Program-made: the position numbers and the translations under genes
Shown here: one piece after another, positions 43,445 through 52,894 of the stretch
Layout of the letters: each line of letters opens with the position of its first letter
How positions within the stretch are numbered: the stretch's first letter is position 1
NCBI GenBank assembly: GCA_963829705.1
Contig: CAWHJN010000005.1
Coordinates: 1 to 64,000, forward strand
DNA: 64,000 nucleotides
Direction: 5' to 3'
Source of the DNA: CAWHJN01 sp963829705
Lineage (GTDB): Bacteria > Bacteroidota > Rhodothermia > Rhodothermales > BA12
Notes under the pieces: model-generated
Database searches by the model: none
The model's input: only the letters and a program-made list of their open reading frames with translations
Told to the model about the DNA's origin: nothing

Positions 43445-44437
43445 ATGGCCAACGCCGAGCGCGTCCTGAACCGGACGGAACGCCTTTTTTCTCTTGTGCT
43501 GCTGTTGCAGACACGCCCTAGCATGACCTCGCGCGACCTCGCGGAGCATTTTGGCGTCAGCCGCCGGACGATCTTCCGTGACCTTCGCGCGCTGTCGGAA
43601 TCAGGGGTACCACTCACGTACGCGGAAGGTGGCGGCTACGAGATTCTCGAAGGATATCAGCTTCCTCCGCTCATGCTCACCGCGCGGGAAGCAGCGACCC
43701 TGCTGATCGGGACAGGTTTCATGAAGCTCCAGTCTGACCCTTCGCTGCGGAAGGATGCTGACCAGGTGGCGCTCAAAATCCAGCATGTGTTGCCCCGCGA
43801 GGTAGCGGATTACGTGGGAAGGCTCCGCGACAGTACGGCGCTCGATCCCTACTGGCAGCACGCCGCCGAGGCTACGACAGAGGAGGAGGGACGGTGGTAC
43901 GAATTGAGCGAGGCCGTGGCGCGGCAGAAATCCGTGATCATGGAGTACCACGTGGCCTCGCGCGACGAAGTCACCCGCCGAACCATCGACCCGCTCGGCC
44001 TGGTCTACTACACCGACCACTGGAACCTCATCGCCTACGATCACCTGCGCGGCGACATTCGAAACTTTCGCCTCGAAGCCATCCGATGGATGCGGGTACT
44101 CAACGAGCACTTCGAGCGGCCGAAGGATTTTTCGCTCACCGACCATCTCGAAGAGCGAGGCGCGAGCAGGCAGAACCACCGGATCGTACTGCGCTTCTCG
44201 GACAAAATCTACCGGTGGGCGCGCCGCAGCATCCCGGCCCGAATCGAAGGCGACGTGCCGTTCGAGGAGGGGCACGAGATTTCGTTCTATTTCGAGAACC
44301 TGCCGTACGTCGCGCAGATGTTGCTGCGCTACGGAGCCGAGGCCGAAGTGATCGAGCCGGAGGCGCTGCGCGCCCTCGTCATCGAGCGGGTGCAGAAGAT
44401 GCAAGCGCTTTACCAGAAATCAGGCGCAGAAGCCTGA
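43445..44437 (+). CDS. HTH/WYL-domain transcriptional regulator (YafY type)
   Basis: This 330-residue protein has a DeoR-like helix-turn-helix at the N-terminus (SMTSRDLAEHFGVSRRTIFRDL, residues about 28-50) and a WYL domain (about 150-235) with TIDPLGLVYYTDHWNLIAYDHL, which in this family senses ligands or nucleic acids. The rest is a WCX-like tail. A candidate TATATTGC -7-like element (43415-43422) lies 23 bases before the ATG at 43445. Target genes are unknown; mfd runs convergently. Confidence 0.88.
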   Translation: MANAERVLNRTERLFSLVLLLQTRPSMTSRDLAEHFGVSRRTIFRDLRALSESGVPLTYAEGGGYEILEGYQLPPLMLTAREAATLLIGTGFMKLQSDPSLRKDADQVALKIQHVLPREVADYVGRLRDSTALDPYWQHAAEATTEEEGRWYELSEAVARQKSVIMEYHVASRDEVTRRTIDPLGLVYYTDHWNLIAYDHLRGDIRNFRLEAIRWMRVLNEHFERPKDFSLTDHLEERGASRQNHRIVLRFSDKIYRWARRSIPARIEGDVPFEEGHEISFYFENLPYVAQMLLRYGAEAEVIEPEALRALVIERVQKMQALYQKSGAEA

Positions 44438-44604
44438 CCGGATTCTAGCCGCCTCGCCGCCGTTCTGGCTAAAAATGGCCCTTTTCCGGGCCGCGGGCTG
44501 GACACCGGCAGGATCGCCCGTTCTGAGGCGATTCTGTGCGTCGTTTTTTCAGCGCACCCCCGGCTTTTCGGGCCGACAAGGCTACGCTGCCATGCTGCTA
44601 AGCG

Positions 44605-47600
44605 TCACGCCGCAGCAGAAGCCTCTGGCTCGGCGATCCCCGTGAGGTGGTGCAGCACATCGCGCGCCTTGCCCAGCGTGCCGACAGACTGCACGATGAC
44701 GCGAAGCTTCTTACCGCTGTCTTTCAGCACGTAGCGGTGACCGGAGGATTCGAGGCTGGCGAGGAGCGGTTGGAAGAGCGCATCGTAGAAATACGCGTCG
44801 GCGTCGGTGTGGGGCACGTCGAGGAAGAGACGCTGGTTTTTGTACTGCACGCGTGGCAACCGGAGTTTTTGCGCCATCAGCCGGAGTTCAGCGGCGCAGA
44901 GCAGGTTGTCCACTTCTTGCGGAGCCGGGCCGAAACGATCGGCGAGTTCGGCGCGGATTTCTTCGAGGTCGTCGCCTGTCTCAGCATCGGCGATGCGGCG
45001 GTAGAGGTTGAGGCGCTCGACGCCGTTGCTCACGTAATCGTCCGGGAGCAGGGCGTCCTCCTCCACGTCCAGCGTCGTCTCGCTCGCGCGCGGCGGGGCC
45101 TGCCCGGCGAAGAGGTCGCTGAACTCCTGGTGGCGCAATTCCTGAATGGCTTCCTCCAGAATGCGCTGGTACGTCTCGAAGCCCAGTTCGGCCACGAACC
45201 CGCTCTGCTCGGCCCCCAGCAGGTTGCCCGCACCTCGGATGTCGAGGTCGCGCATGGCGATGTTGAAGCCGCTGCCCAAATCGCTGAACTCTTCGACGGC
45301 CTGCAGGCGCCGCCGCGCTTCTTTGGTGAGCGCGTGGATACTCGGCACGAGCAGGTAGCAATACGCTTTGCGGTCGGAGCGTCCCACGCGCCCGCGTAGC
45401 TGGTGCATCTCGGCCAGCCCGAAACGCTCGGCGTGGTTGATGAGGATGGTGTTGGCGTTCGAGATGTCGAGCCCGCTCTCGATGATGTTGGTGCTCACGA
45501 GCACGTCGAACTTCTTGTCCTGGAAGTCCATCATCACGTTTTCCAGCTCCGTCGGCTTCATCTGGCCGTGCGCCACCACCACGCGCGCGCCCGGCGCGAT
45601 GGCGCGCACCATCGTGGCGATTTCCTCGATAGACTGCACGCGGTTGTGGATGAAAAACACCTGCCCGCCCCGGCTCGTCTCGAACAGGATGGCGTCGCGG
45701 ATGAGCTTCTGATCGAACGAGTGGATCTCGGTGACGATGGGCTGACGGTTGGGCGGCGGCGTGCGGATGACCGACAAATCGCGCGCGCCCATGAGCGAAA
45801 ACTGGAGCGTGCGCGGGATGGGCGTGGCTGTGAGCGTGAGCGTGTCCACCGTCGCCCGCAGCGCCCGCAGCTTTTCCTTGACGCCGACGCCGAACCGCTG
45901 CTCCTCGTCGATGACGAGCAACCCGAGGTTCTTGAACTGCACGTCCTTCGACACGATGCGCTGCGTGCCGATGACGATGTCGACATCGCCCGAGGCGACT
46001 TTTTTGAGCACCTCGCGCTGCTCGGCGGCCGTCCGGAAGCGCGACAGCACGTCGATGCGGACGGGGTAGGAAGCAAGGCGTTTTTTGAACGTCTCGAAAT
46101 GCTGCGCGGCGAGAATCGTCGTGGGCACGAGGATGGCAGCCTGCTTGCCGTCCTGCACGGCCTTGAAGGCGGCACGCACGGCGACTTCGGTTTTGCCGAA
46201 GCCCACGTCGCCGCACACGAGCCGGTCCATCGGAACGGGCTTCTCCATGTCCTCCTTGACGGCCTCGGCGGCGGCGCCCTGATCGGGCGTGTCTTCGAAT
46301 TCGAACGACGCCTCCATCTCGCGCTGCCACAGCGTGTCGGCGGGGAAGCGGTGGCCCTGCGCGGACAGTCGCCGGGCGTAGAGTTGGATCAGGTCGCGCG
46401 CAATGTCTTTGACGCGCTTCTTAGTCTTCGCCTTCGACTTCTCCCACGTACCCGACCCAAGCTTGGTGAGTTGCGGCTGGTGGCCTTCCTGGCCCGTAAA
46501 CCGGCTCAGCTTGTACAGCGCGTTGACGTTAACGTACAGCGTATCGCCGCCTGCGAAGATGAGCCGCACGGCCTCCTGTTGCTTTTCGCGCACGGTGATC
46601 GTCTGCATCCCTGCGAACTTGCCGACGCCGTGGTCGAGATGGACGACGAAATCGCCGGGCGTCAGGTTCTGGAGGTCGCGCAGGCTGAGGCCGCCCACAC
46701 GCCGTCGGCTCCGGTGGGAGGTGGGGCGGTGGTAGCGGTTAAACACCTGATGGTCGGTGTAGAGCGCAAGCGAGGCGTCGGGGAAGACGAAGCCCTCGTG
46801 CAGCGTCGCGTTCTCGATCTCGACCTGGCCGAGGTCGAGTTGCACGTCGAGCAGCTCGGCGAGGCGGGCGCGCTGGCTGGCGGTGTCGCACAAGAGCGAC
46901 ACGTCGATCCCATCGGCTCTTTTCGTGGCGAGGTCTTTCCGCAGCACGTCCATCTTCCCGTTGAACGGCGGCTGGGGCGTCGTCCCGAAGGCCAGCACCG
47001 ATTGCGGCTGCTCCTCCACGAACCCGAACAGGAGACGCTTCCGGGCAGCGAGGGCGCGGCGGATCTCGTCGCGCGACAGGTAGAGATCGGCGGGTTTCGG
47101 GCGGTGGTCGCCTTCGGATTGCGCGAACGCCTCGGCGGCTTCGTCGAACAACTGCCCTGCTGTTTCCAACACGCGCGGCGCGTCGAACAGGACGAACAGC
47201 GTGTTTTCGGGAAGGTGCGCGAAGAGCGACGTGGCCTCGCCGCGCCCTTCGTGGAGATCGAGGTTGGGCAGCAGCCGGGCGTGGTCGAGTTTGCTGATGG
47301 AACGCTGCGTGTTGGGGTCGAACTCGCGGATGGAGTCGATGTCGTCCCCGTACAACTCGATGCGGAGGGGGAAATCGCCTGCGTACGGGTACACGTCAAT
47401 GAGGCCACCGCGCAGTGCCAGTTCGCCGGGTGCTTCGACGAACTCCGTCCGCTGGAAGCCTTGCCCTTCGAGACGCTGGAGCAGCGCCTCTACGTCCAGC
47501 GTGTCGCCGACAGCGAGGCGGGTGGATTCGGTGTCGAGGGCTTTCTGGGAGGCGACGCGCTCGTACAGGGCCTGCGCACTGAACACCAGCACCCCTGAGA

Positions 47601-47955
47601 ACCCGTCGTGGAGTTGCTGCAGCACCTCGGCGCGGGCCACGACGGCGCGGGCGTCGAGCACGTGTTCTTCGTCGTACGGGCGGTAGCCAGAGGGCGGCAG
47701 GTGCAGCGTCGGCAGGCCCGTGACGGCGAGGTGTTCGAGGTCGCCCAGCAGATAGCGAGCGGAATCCTCCTCGGGCAGCACGCAGACCACGAGCGGAGCC
47801 GTATCGGCAGCCACGAGCCCGGCGACAAGAAACGCGGGCGTCGAACCGGCGGCCTCGCGCACGTGCAAGGTCTGCACGTCGGTGGCGAGCGTGTCGCGCA
47901 GGCTGCGGAAACTCTGCGAGGCGGTGAGTCGGCGGTAGGCGTCGCGGAGGGTCAC
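44605..47955 (-). CDS. mfd: Transcription-repair coupling factor Mfd
   Basis: Mfd removes stalled RNA polymerase and recruits UvrA. The 1116-residue protein has UvrB-like N-terminal domains, an RNA-polymerase-binding CarD-like domain (LTPGDFVVHLDHGVGKFAGM, about residue 438), and the RecG-like translocase with Walker A GDVGFGKTEVAV (about 585) and DEEQRFGV (about 685), then QLRGRVGRS and the C-terminal D7. Start GTG at 47955. The 167-base gap to the WYL gene holds no feature I can support. Confidence 0.97.
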   Translation of the reverse strand: MTLRDAYRRLTASQSFRSLRDTLATDVQTLHVREAAGSTPAFLVAGLVAADTAPLVVCVLPEEDSARYLLGDLEHLAVTGLPTLHLPPSGYRPYDEEHVLDARAVVARAEVLQQLHDGFSGVLVFSAQALYERVASQKALDTESTRLAVGDTLDVEALLQRLEGQGFQRTEFVEAPGELALRGGLIDVYPYAGDFPLRIELYGDDIDSIREFDPNTQRSISKLDHARLLPNLDLHEGRGEATSLFAHLPENTLFVLFDAPRVLETAGQLFDEAAEAFAQSEGDHRPKPADLYLSRDEIRRALAARKRLLFGFVEEQPQSVLAFGTTPQPPFNGKMDVLRKDLATKRADGIDVSLLCDTASQRARLAELLDVQLDLGQVEIENATLHEGFVFPDASLALYTDHQVFNRYHRPTSHRSRRRVGGLSLRDLQNLTPGDFVVHLDHGVGKFAGMQTITVREKQQEAVRLIFAGGDTLYVNVNALYKLSRFTGQEGHQPQLTKLGSGTWEKSKAKTKKRVKDIARDLIQLYARRLSAQGHRFPADTLWQREMEASFEFEDTPDQGAAAEAVKEDMEKPVPMDRLVCGDVGFGKTEVAVRAAFKAVQDGKQAAILVPTTILAAQHFETFKKRLASYPVRIDVLSRFRTAAEQREVLKKVASGDVDIVIGTQRIVSKDVQFKNLGLLVIDEEQRFGVGVKEKLRALRATVDTLTLTATPIPRTLQFSLMGARDLSVIRTPPPNRQPIVTEIHSFDQKLIRDAILFETSRGGQVFFIHNRVQSIEEIATMVRAIAPGARVVVAHGQMKPTELENVMMDFQDKKFDVLVSTNIIESGLDISNANTILINHAERFGLAEMHQLRGRVGRSDRKAYCYLLVPSIHALTKEARRRLQAVEEFSDLGSGFNIAMRDLDIRGAGNLLGAEQSGFVAELGFETYQRILEEAIQELRHQEFSDLFAGQAPPRASETTLDVEEDALLPDDYVSNGVERLNLYRRIADAETGDDLEEIRAELADRFGPAPQEVDNLLCAAELRLMAQKLRLPRVQYKNQRLFLDVPHTDADAYFYDALFQPLLASLESSGHRYVLKDSGKKLRVIVQSVGTLGKARDVLHHLTGIAEPEASAAA

Positions 47956-48047
47956 GGATTTGAGCTGGTTTCGCTCCCCGCAAGGCGGGGCTGGCTGCCG
48001 GTGGGAGAGTCGTGGTTGGTTTGTCAGGGGTTATCCAACCCGGTCAA

Positions 48048-48977
48048 CTAACCTACCTCTTTCCCTTCGATGGCATATCGCACGAACCCGTTTGCCGCCT
48101 GGATCCGTCGGGCGGCCTCGTCCTTTGTGACGCCTGCGAGAATCATGACGAGGGCCGTCTTGACGTGCCCGCCGGCGTCGTTGAGGTGCTTCGCTGCCTC
48201 GTCATAGTCCACTCCCGTCACCGTCATCACGATGCGGCGAGAGCGTTCGACGAGCTTCTTGTTCGTCATCTGGAGATCGACCATCATGTTCTCGTACGTC
48301 TTACCAAGCCGCACCATCGCTGTCGTCGTGAGCATGTTGAGCACGAGTTTCTGCGCCGTGCCGCTCTTCATGCGCGTCGATCCCATGACGACCTCCGGCC
48401 CCACGACAGGGCAGATGGCCACGTCTACGTCGAGGTCGAGCGACGCGCGCGGATTGCACGTGACGAGCATCGTGGTAGCACCGAGCACGTCGCGGGCGTA
48501 CTTGAGCGCGCCGACGACGTACGGCGTGCGGCGGCTCGCGGCGATGCCGCAGACGACGTCGTTGCCGGTCACGCCCGCTTCGCGCAGGTGGTCGGCCCCA
48601 TTTTCCTCGTAGTCCTCAGCGCCTTCCTGCGCGGCGTAGATGGCGGCGGGTCCGCCCGCGATGAGCCCCTGCACCATGTCAGGCGGGGTGCCGAAGGTGG
48701 GCGGGCATTCGGAGGCATCCACCACGCCCAGCCGCCCGCTCGTCCCGGCACCGGCGTAAAACAGCCGTCCGCCGCGCTCGAAGGCGGCCACGATTTTCTC
48801 GACGGCCTCCTCGATGTACGGAATCTCCTCGCGCACGGCGATAGGCACGCGGTGGTCTTCGGTGTTGATGATCTCGAGGATCTCCCGCACCGAGGCGGTG
48901 TCGATGTTGGTAGAGCGCGGGTTGCGTTGCTCGGTGGCAAGGCTTTTGATTTCGTTGAAGAGAAGGGGAGCGGTCAT
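48048..48977 (-). CDS. murQ: N-acetylmuramic acid 6-phosphate etherase
   Basis: MurQ cleaves the lactyl ether of MurNAc-6-phosphate to GlcNAc-6-phosphate in cell-wall recycling. The 309-residue protein has a SIS-domain sugar-phosphate site with YAGAGTSGRLGVVDASECPP, GGPAAIYAAQEGAEDYEENG and MGSTRMKSGTAQKLVLNML. I chose the ATG at 48977, which overlaps the stop of the CHAT gene by four bases (ATGA). No MurP or AnmK is in the window. Confidence 0.94.
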   Translation of the reverse strand: MTAPLLFNEIKSLATEQRNPRSTNIDTASVREILEIINTEDHRVPIAVREEIPYIEEAVEKIVAAFERGGRLFYAGAGTSGRLGVVDASECPPTFGTPPDMVQGLIAGGPAAIYAAQEGAEDYEENGADHLREAGVTGNDVVCGIAASRRTPYVVGALKYARDVLGATTMLVTCNPRASLDLDVDVAICPVVGPEVVMGSTRMKSGTAQKLVLNMLTTTAMVRLGKTYENMMVDLQMTNKKLVERSRRIVMTVTGVDYDEAAKHLNDAGGHVKTALVMILAGVTKDEAARRIQAANGFVRYAIEGKEVG

Positions 48978-51577
48978 GAGGATCGGCGGAGTTTCAGAGC
49001 AGAGAAGCGGTAAAAGAACAGCCCCAGCAGGGCTATGAGGGCGGTGCCCAGCAGCAGGGCCCACCTCGGAAAGCCAGGTGCTGGGGGCAACGCGAGGGGA
49101 GCCGTGGAGCCGTAGAGCACCGGTGACGCCCAGAAGAAGGGAGAGGCGTTTGGGTGCCGGGTGCGGAAAGCGGTCTGTGCCTGCTGCAACGCCCGGTCTT
49201 TGGACAGGCCGTCGGCGAGGGCGCGGTAAAACGCCTCGAAGAGTTCGGCGCTGGCGTCGTCGCTCAGGCTCCACAGCGTGGACACCGTGCTCCGGGCACC
49301 CACGGCGCGGAACGCATACTGCAACCCGGCCATCCCTTCGCCTACGCGAAGATCGCCCCGCGCAGTGTTGCAGCCGCTGAGCGTGACGAGGTCGGCGTGA
49401 AGTTCAATGCCTTCGATCTCGTGGAGGTGCAGCAAGCCGTCGTTGCCCTCAGCCGGGCTGAGAACGAGCGCGTGGTAGAGCGGTGAGGTGCGGTCGATGA
49501 GGGCGTGCGTGGCGAGGTGGATGACGCGGCTGCCGCGCGCCTCATCCAGAAAACGCTCCCGCGTGACCTCATCGTTGAGCAGGACCGAGGTAGCGTGGAG
49601 GGGTTTGCTGACGGCGCGTACTTCACGGCGCACCCCTTCGAGCGGAGGCAGCGATAGGCCCGCCTGTTCGAATGTGCTCTTGCCAGCCACCAGCACGCCA
49701 TTCCCTGCACCTTCACCGGGCAGATGCTGGGCGAGCGAGAGGGCGACCTGGATGGGATGCATGGCCCCCAGATATGTGGCACCCGCGTAGTCGAAACGTC
49801 CCGATAGCCGGGTCACGAGGGCCGCAAACGGCACGGCGAAGAGCCCTTCGTCGGGCACGATGGTGAGCGGACCGGAGGGCGGCATCAGGTCAGCGACGGG
49901 GGCTACAAGCGCCTCGTATAGCGCGTGCAGCGCACCGAGGTCGAAGGCTGCCGCACCGGCAGGCACGTCCCCGGCATCCGACTGGAACACGCCGCTTATC
50001 TGGCGGACCTGCGCGGTGATTTCGGCAGGCGTAACCGTCAGCACACGCCGCACCGCTGTGTCGGCCCGCAGCACGTAAACCGATACCTGCTGGCGCTCAG
50101 GGAAGAGCTGGTCGCCGTGGTCGAGCACGTAGTACAGTACCGTCCGGTCGTCGGCCTGAAGGTGTTGCTGGAGGGCCGGGTAGTCGAAGCTGTCTGCGCG
50201 GGGTGGCGGGCCTACGATCTCGTTGAGCCGCAATTGGAGGAGGGCGGTTTGCATCCGCAGCGAGTCCGCTCGGCTGCCCCGCGCGGAAAACAGCGCCTGG
50301 CGGGCTTCGTTGAGCAGGACCTGCAGGCTGTCGGCCTGGCGGGCATCCCGCGGGTCGGCGCTGTTAAGGCGCGCGAGGCGTGCCTGGAGGGCCAGCAGGT
50401 GGCGTGCCCGCGACTGCTCGAGCACTGCCACCGCCGCCACGACGCTGTCCTGATCGGCCAGCGCACGCGCGAGGTCGCGGTACGGGGCCTGCCAGCCCCC
50501 GACCAGACTCGCGGCCCATTCGGTCGTGCCGGTCTCTGCACGCAGGTCTTCAGACAACTCGATTGCGTCGCGCAGGTAGGCTTTAGCGCTGGGTAGATCG
50601 CCCAGTTGATGCGCGGCAATGGCCTGGCTCTGCCGCATGAAGCGCGCCCCATAGAAAAAGGACTGCGTCATGGCATTCTGGTAAGCCTCTTCCATGAGCG
50701 CGAGCCCCTGCGCGGGCTCTCCTGCGCGGAGACGGTTGCGACCCAGGCGACCCAGCGCCACGAAGTGCTCGAAGCGGTCGGCCTGACGCGCTACCGCGAT
50801 GGCTTCGCGCAGCAGCGCTTCGCCCTCACCGAGCCGTCCCATGCGGGTGTAAATGGCCCCCGCCAGGTGGAGAGTATGTGCCCGGTCGGAGGGGGAACTG
50901 TAGGGGGCCAGCGCAAGCGCTTCTTCTACGGCACGGTAGGCTTGGTCCAGAGCGTCGGGAGGAGCATCCACGTCGTCGTGCCATTGCAAGAGCGTCTCGG
51001 CCAGCGGAATGAGAACGCGCACGTACTGGCGCTTCTGCACGTGGCCCATCATGTGGCGGCTCACCAGCGAGTCGGCCCGGCGGATGTATTCCACGGCTTC
51101 CTCGTAACTGCCCAGCGACCGCTCCATCTCGCCCAGCCGCAGCAGCGTCTCAGCGCGACCCCGGACCTGCGTGGGAGGCGTGATGGTGAGCAGCCGGTTG
51201 AGCACGGCGAAGGCCTCAGCCATATCTCCCTGCGAGGATTTCAGCACCGCGAGATGACGCATCACGAACGCATAGCGCTGCTGCCCGTCTTCCGGTGTGA
51301 ACGTGTCGAGGTACGCTTCTACCGCTGCCTGGTGAGGGGTGCCCGCCGCTGCGCGGCTCAACAGGTAGATCTCCAGCATGTAGACGCGGGTGGCCTTATT
51401 GCGATTGGCTTCCTGCATCCAGCAAACTCCCGCTTCATGGAGCAAGGCCGCCGTGGCCTTCAACTGCGCCGGGCTCTGGCTGGGCACCTCGTAGGCCGCC
51501 GTCGCTTTCGCGTCGAGAGAGGCGCAGTCGAGGGTCGTCGAGGCAGCGAGGAGCGAAAAGAGCAGAACGGCGGTCAC
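48974..51577 (-). CDS. TPR-CHAT caspase-like membrane-anchored protein
   Basis: This is an 867-residue protein. A signal-like segment (TAVLLFSLLAASTTL) at the start is followed by TPR-like repeats (about 60-430; GEMERSLGSYEEAVEYIRRA, GAIYTRMGRLGEGEALLREA). The CHAT domain (about 525-826) has the catalytic pair: His in RVIHLATHALID (about 690) and Cys in LVTLSGCNTARGDL (about 735). One C-terminal helix (WALLLGTALIALLGLFFY) ends with a basic tail, suggesting periplasmic exposure with membrane anchoring. CHAT domains are caspase-related peptidases. The start is GTG at 51577; the longer upstream frame overlaps recF. It is translationally coupled to murQ. Confidence 0.85.
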   Translation of the reverse strand: MTAVLLFSLLAASTTLDCASLDAKATAAYEVPSQSPAQLKATAALLHEAGVCWMQEANRNKATRVYMLEIYLLSRAAAGTPHQAAVEAYLDTFTPEDGQQRYAFVMRHLAVLKSSQGDMAEAFAVLNRLLTITPPTQVRGRAETLLRLGEMERSLGSYEEAVEYIRRADSLVSRHMMGHVQKRQYVRVLIPLAETLLQWHDDVDAPPDALDQAYRAVEEALALAPYSSPSDRAHTLHLAGAIYTRMGRLGEGEALLREAIAVARQADRFEHFVALGRLGRNRLRAGEPAQGLALMEEAYQNAMTQSFFYGARFMRQSQAIAAHQLGDLPSAKAYLRDAIELSEDLRAETGTTEWAASLVGGWQAPYRDLARALADQDSVVAAVAVLEQSRARHLLALQARLARLNSADPRDARQADSLQVLLNEARQALFSARGSRADSLRMQTALLQLRLNEIVGPPPRADSFDYPALQQHLQADDRTVLYYVLDHGDQLFPERQQVSVYVLRADTAVRRVLTVTPAEITAQVRQISGVFQSDAGDVPAGAAAFDLGALHALYEALVAPVADLMPPSGPLTIVPDEGLFAVPFAALVTRLSGRFDYAGATYLGAMHPIQVALSLAQHLPGEGAGNGVLVAGKSTFEQAGLSLPPLEGVRREVRAVSKPLHATSVLLNDEVTRERFLDEARGSRVIHLATHALIDRTSPLYHALVLSPAEGNDGLLHLHEIEGIELHADLVTLSGCNTARGDLRVGEGMAGLQYAFRAVGARSTVSTLWSLSDDASAELFEAFYRALADGLSKDRALQQAQTAFRTRHPNASPFFWASPVLYGSTAPLALPPAPGFPRWALLLGTALIALLGLFFYRFSALKLRRSS

Positions 51578-51703
51578 GCGGTTCGGGTGGTGAGCGTGGA
51601 AGGTGAAACTACGCCTTCGGCAGCACAGACGCACCGGTGTGCTGCGTAGGGGATAGTTTCGCTTCCGCGCGCGTACCGCCCGTCTTTGCCTTCTCCGCCC
51701 TCC

Positions 51704-52837
51704 GTGCGCTGTACCCGCCTCACGCTCCAGAACTTTCGCGCCTACGACGAAGGCAGCGTCGCCTTCGGGCAAGGCATCAATCTCGTCTACGGGGCCAACG
51801 GGGTGGGGAAAACCAACCTGATCGAGGCACTGGGTTACCTGGGGCTGGGCAAGAGCTTTCTCACCCACTCCGACACCTACGCGGTGCGCCAGGGCGCGGC
51901 GCACTTCGAGATCAACGGGGAGTTCGAGGGCGAGCGGAGAGGTGCCTTCCGCATACGGCTGCGCGTGGCGCCGGGAGAGGGGAAGCTGGTATGGGTCAAC
52001 GGTGCGCCGCTCGCTACACTGGCGGAACTGGTGGGGCGCGTGCCCCTCGTACTGATGACGCCGCAGGATTACGCCCTCACGTCGGGACCGCCTGAAGAGC
52101 GCCGCCGGTTCATCAACACGTTGTTGAGCCAAGCGCAGCCGGTCTACCTCGACGACCTGCTCCGCTACAACCGGGCCCTCCGCCAGCGCAACGAACTGCT
52201 CACGAGCGCCCGCCGCCGCCGGGCGCCCAGCGACGATCTGCTCGGCGCGTGGACGGAGGAGGTAACCGTTCTCGGTGCGCGGGTCATCGAAGCGCGCCGC
52301 GCCGCCTTGCATACCTTTACTGGGCACCTCAACCGTGCCTACGATGTCCTTGGTGGGCAGGTAGAAAAGCCAGCGCTAGTGTATGCCGAAACCTCTGCTG
52401 CACCGCCCGAAGCAGAGGTGGAACCGTTCCTGCGCGCCCGCTTCGACGCTCTGGGACGGCGCGAACGCGAGACGGGCCGCACCCTCGCAGGGCCGCACCG
52501 GGATGACCTCATGTTCTCGCTCGACGGGATGGAGGTGCGCCGCTACGCCTCGCAGGGCCAGCACCGCACCTATGGCATCGCGCTCCGCCTGGCGCAGTAT
52601 TTCTATCTCCGCGAGCAAGTCGGCGAAAGCCCCATTCTGCTGCTCGATGACCTATTTGGCAGTCTCGATGCCGAACGGACCGCTGCAATGGAAACGCTGC
52701 TCCTCTCCGATGAAGCGGGGCAGGTCATCGTGACAGACACCAGCCCGAACGTGTTTTCCGAAGCGGTGGCCTACGACGACGAACACCGGCGCGTTCACCT
52801 TACAGAAACGTTGCGCACGTCTGCAAAGGATGCGTGA
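51704..52837 (+). CDS. recF: DNA replication and repair protein RecF
   Basis: RecF helps load RecA at gaps with RecO/RecR. The 377-residue protein (GTG at 51704, MRCTRLTLQNFRAYDEG) has Walker A YGANGVGKTNLIEAL, the ABC-like signature SQGQHRTYGIALRLAQ and Walker B SPILLLDDLFGSLD. A TTG at 51686 is an alternative start. It is divergent from the CHAT gene and about 32 kb from dnaN, not in the classic dnaA-dnaN-recF cluster. Confidence 0.95.
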   Translation: MRCTRLTLQNFRAYDEGSVAFGQGINLVYGANGVGKTNLIEALGYLGLGKSFLTHSDTYAVRQGAAHFEINGEFEGERRGAFRIRLRVAPGEGKLVWVNGAPLATLAELVGRVPLVLMTPQDYALTSGPPEERRRFINTLLSQAQPVYLDDLLRYNRALRQRNELLTSARRRRAPSDDLLGAWTEEVTVLGARVIEARRAALHTFTGHLNRAYDVLGGQVEKPALVYAETSAAPPEAEVEPFLRARFDALGRRERETGRTLAGPHRDDLMFSLDGMEVRRYASQGQHRTYGIALRLAQYFYLREQVGESPILLLDDLFGSLDAERTAAMETLLLSDEAGQVIVTDTSPNVFSEAVAYDDEHRRVHLTETLRTSAKDA

Positions 52838-52894
52838 ACGCATTGGCGGCGAATGGGTGCGAAGACCCAGCCGATCCTTTTACCCATCCCGATC

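Noticed and set aside
44438..44604. Possible terminator or small gene between the WYL regulator and mfd
   Set aside because: Only a five-base GGCCC/GGGCC stem and no U-tract or convincing frame; nothing I can support.
45403..47598. 731-codon frame opposite mfd
   Set aside because: Antisense to a full-length, motif-complete Mfd; composition reflects high GC only.
51578..52327. Longer N-terminus for the CHAT protein
   Set aside because: It would overlap recF and bury the signal-like segment; the GTG at 51577 is the better start.
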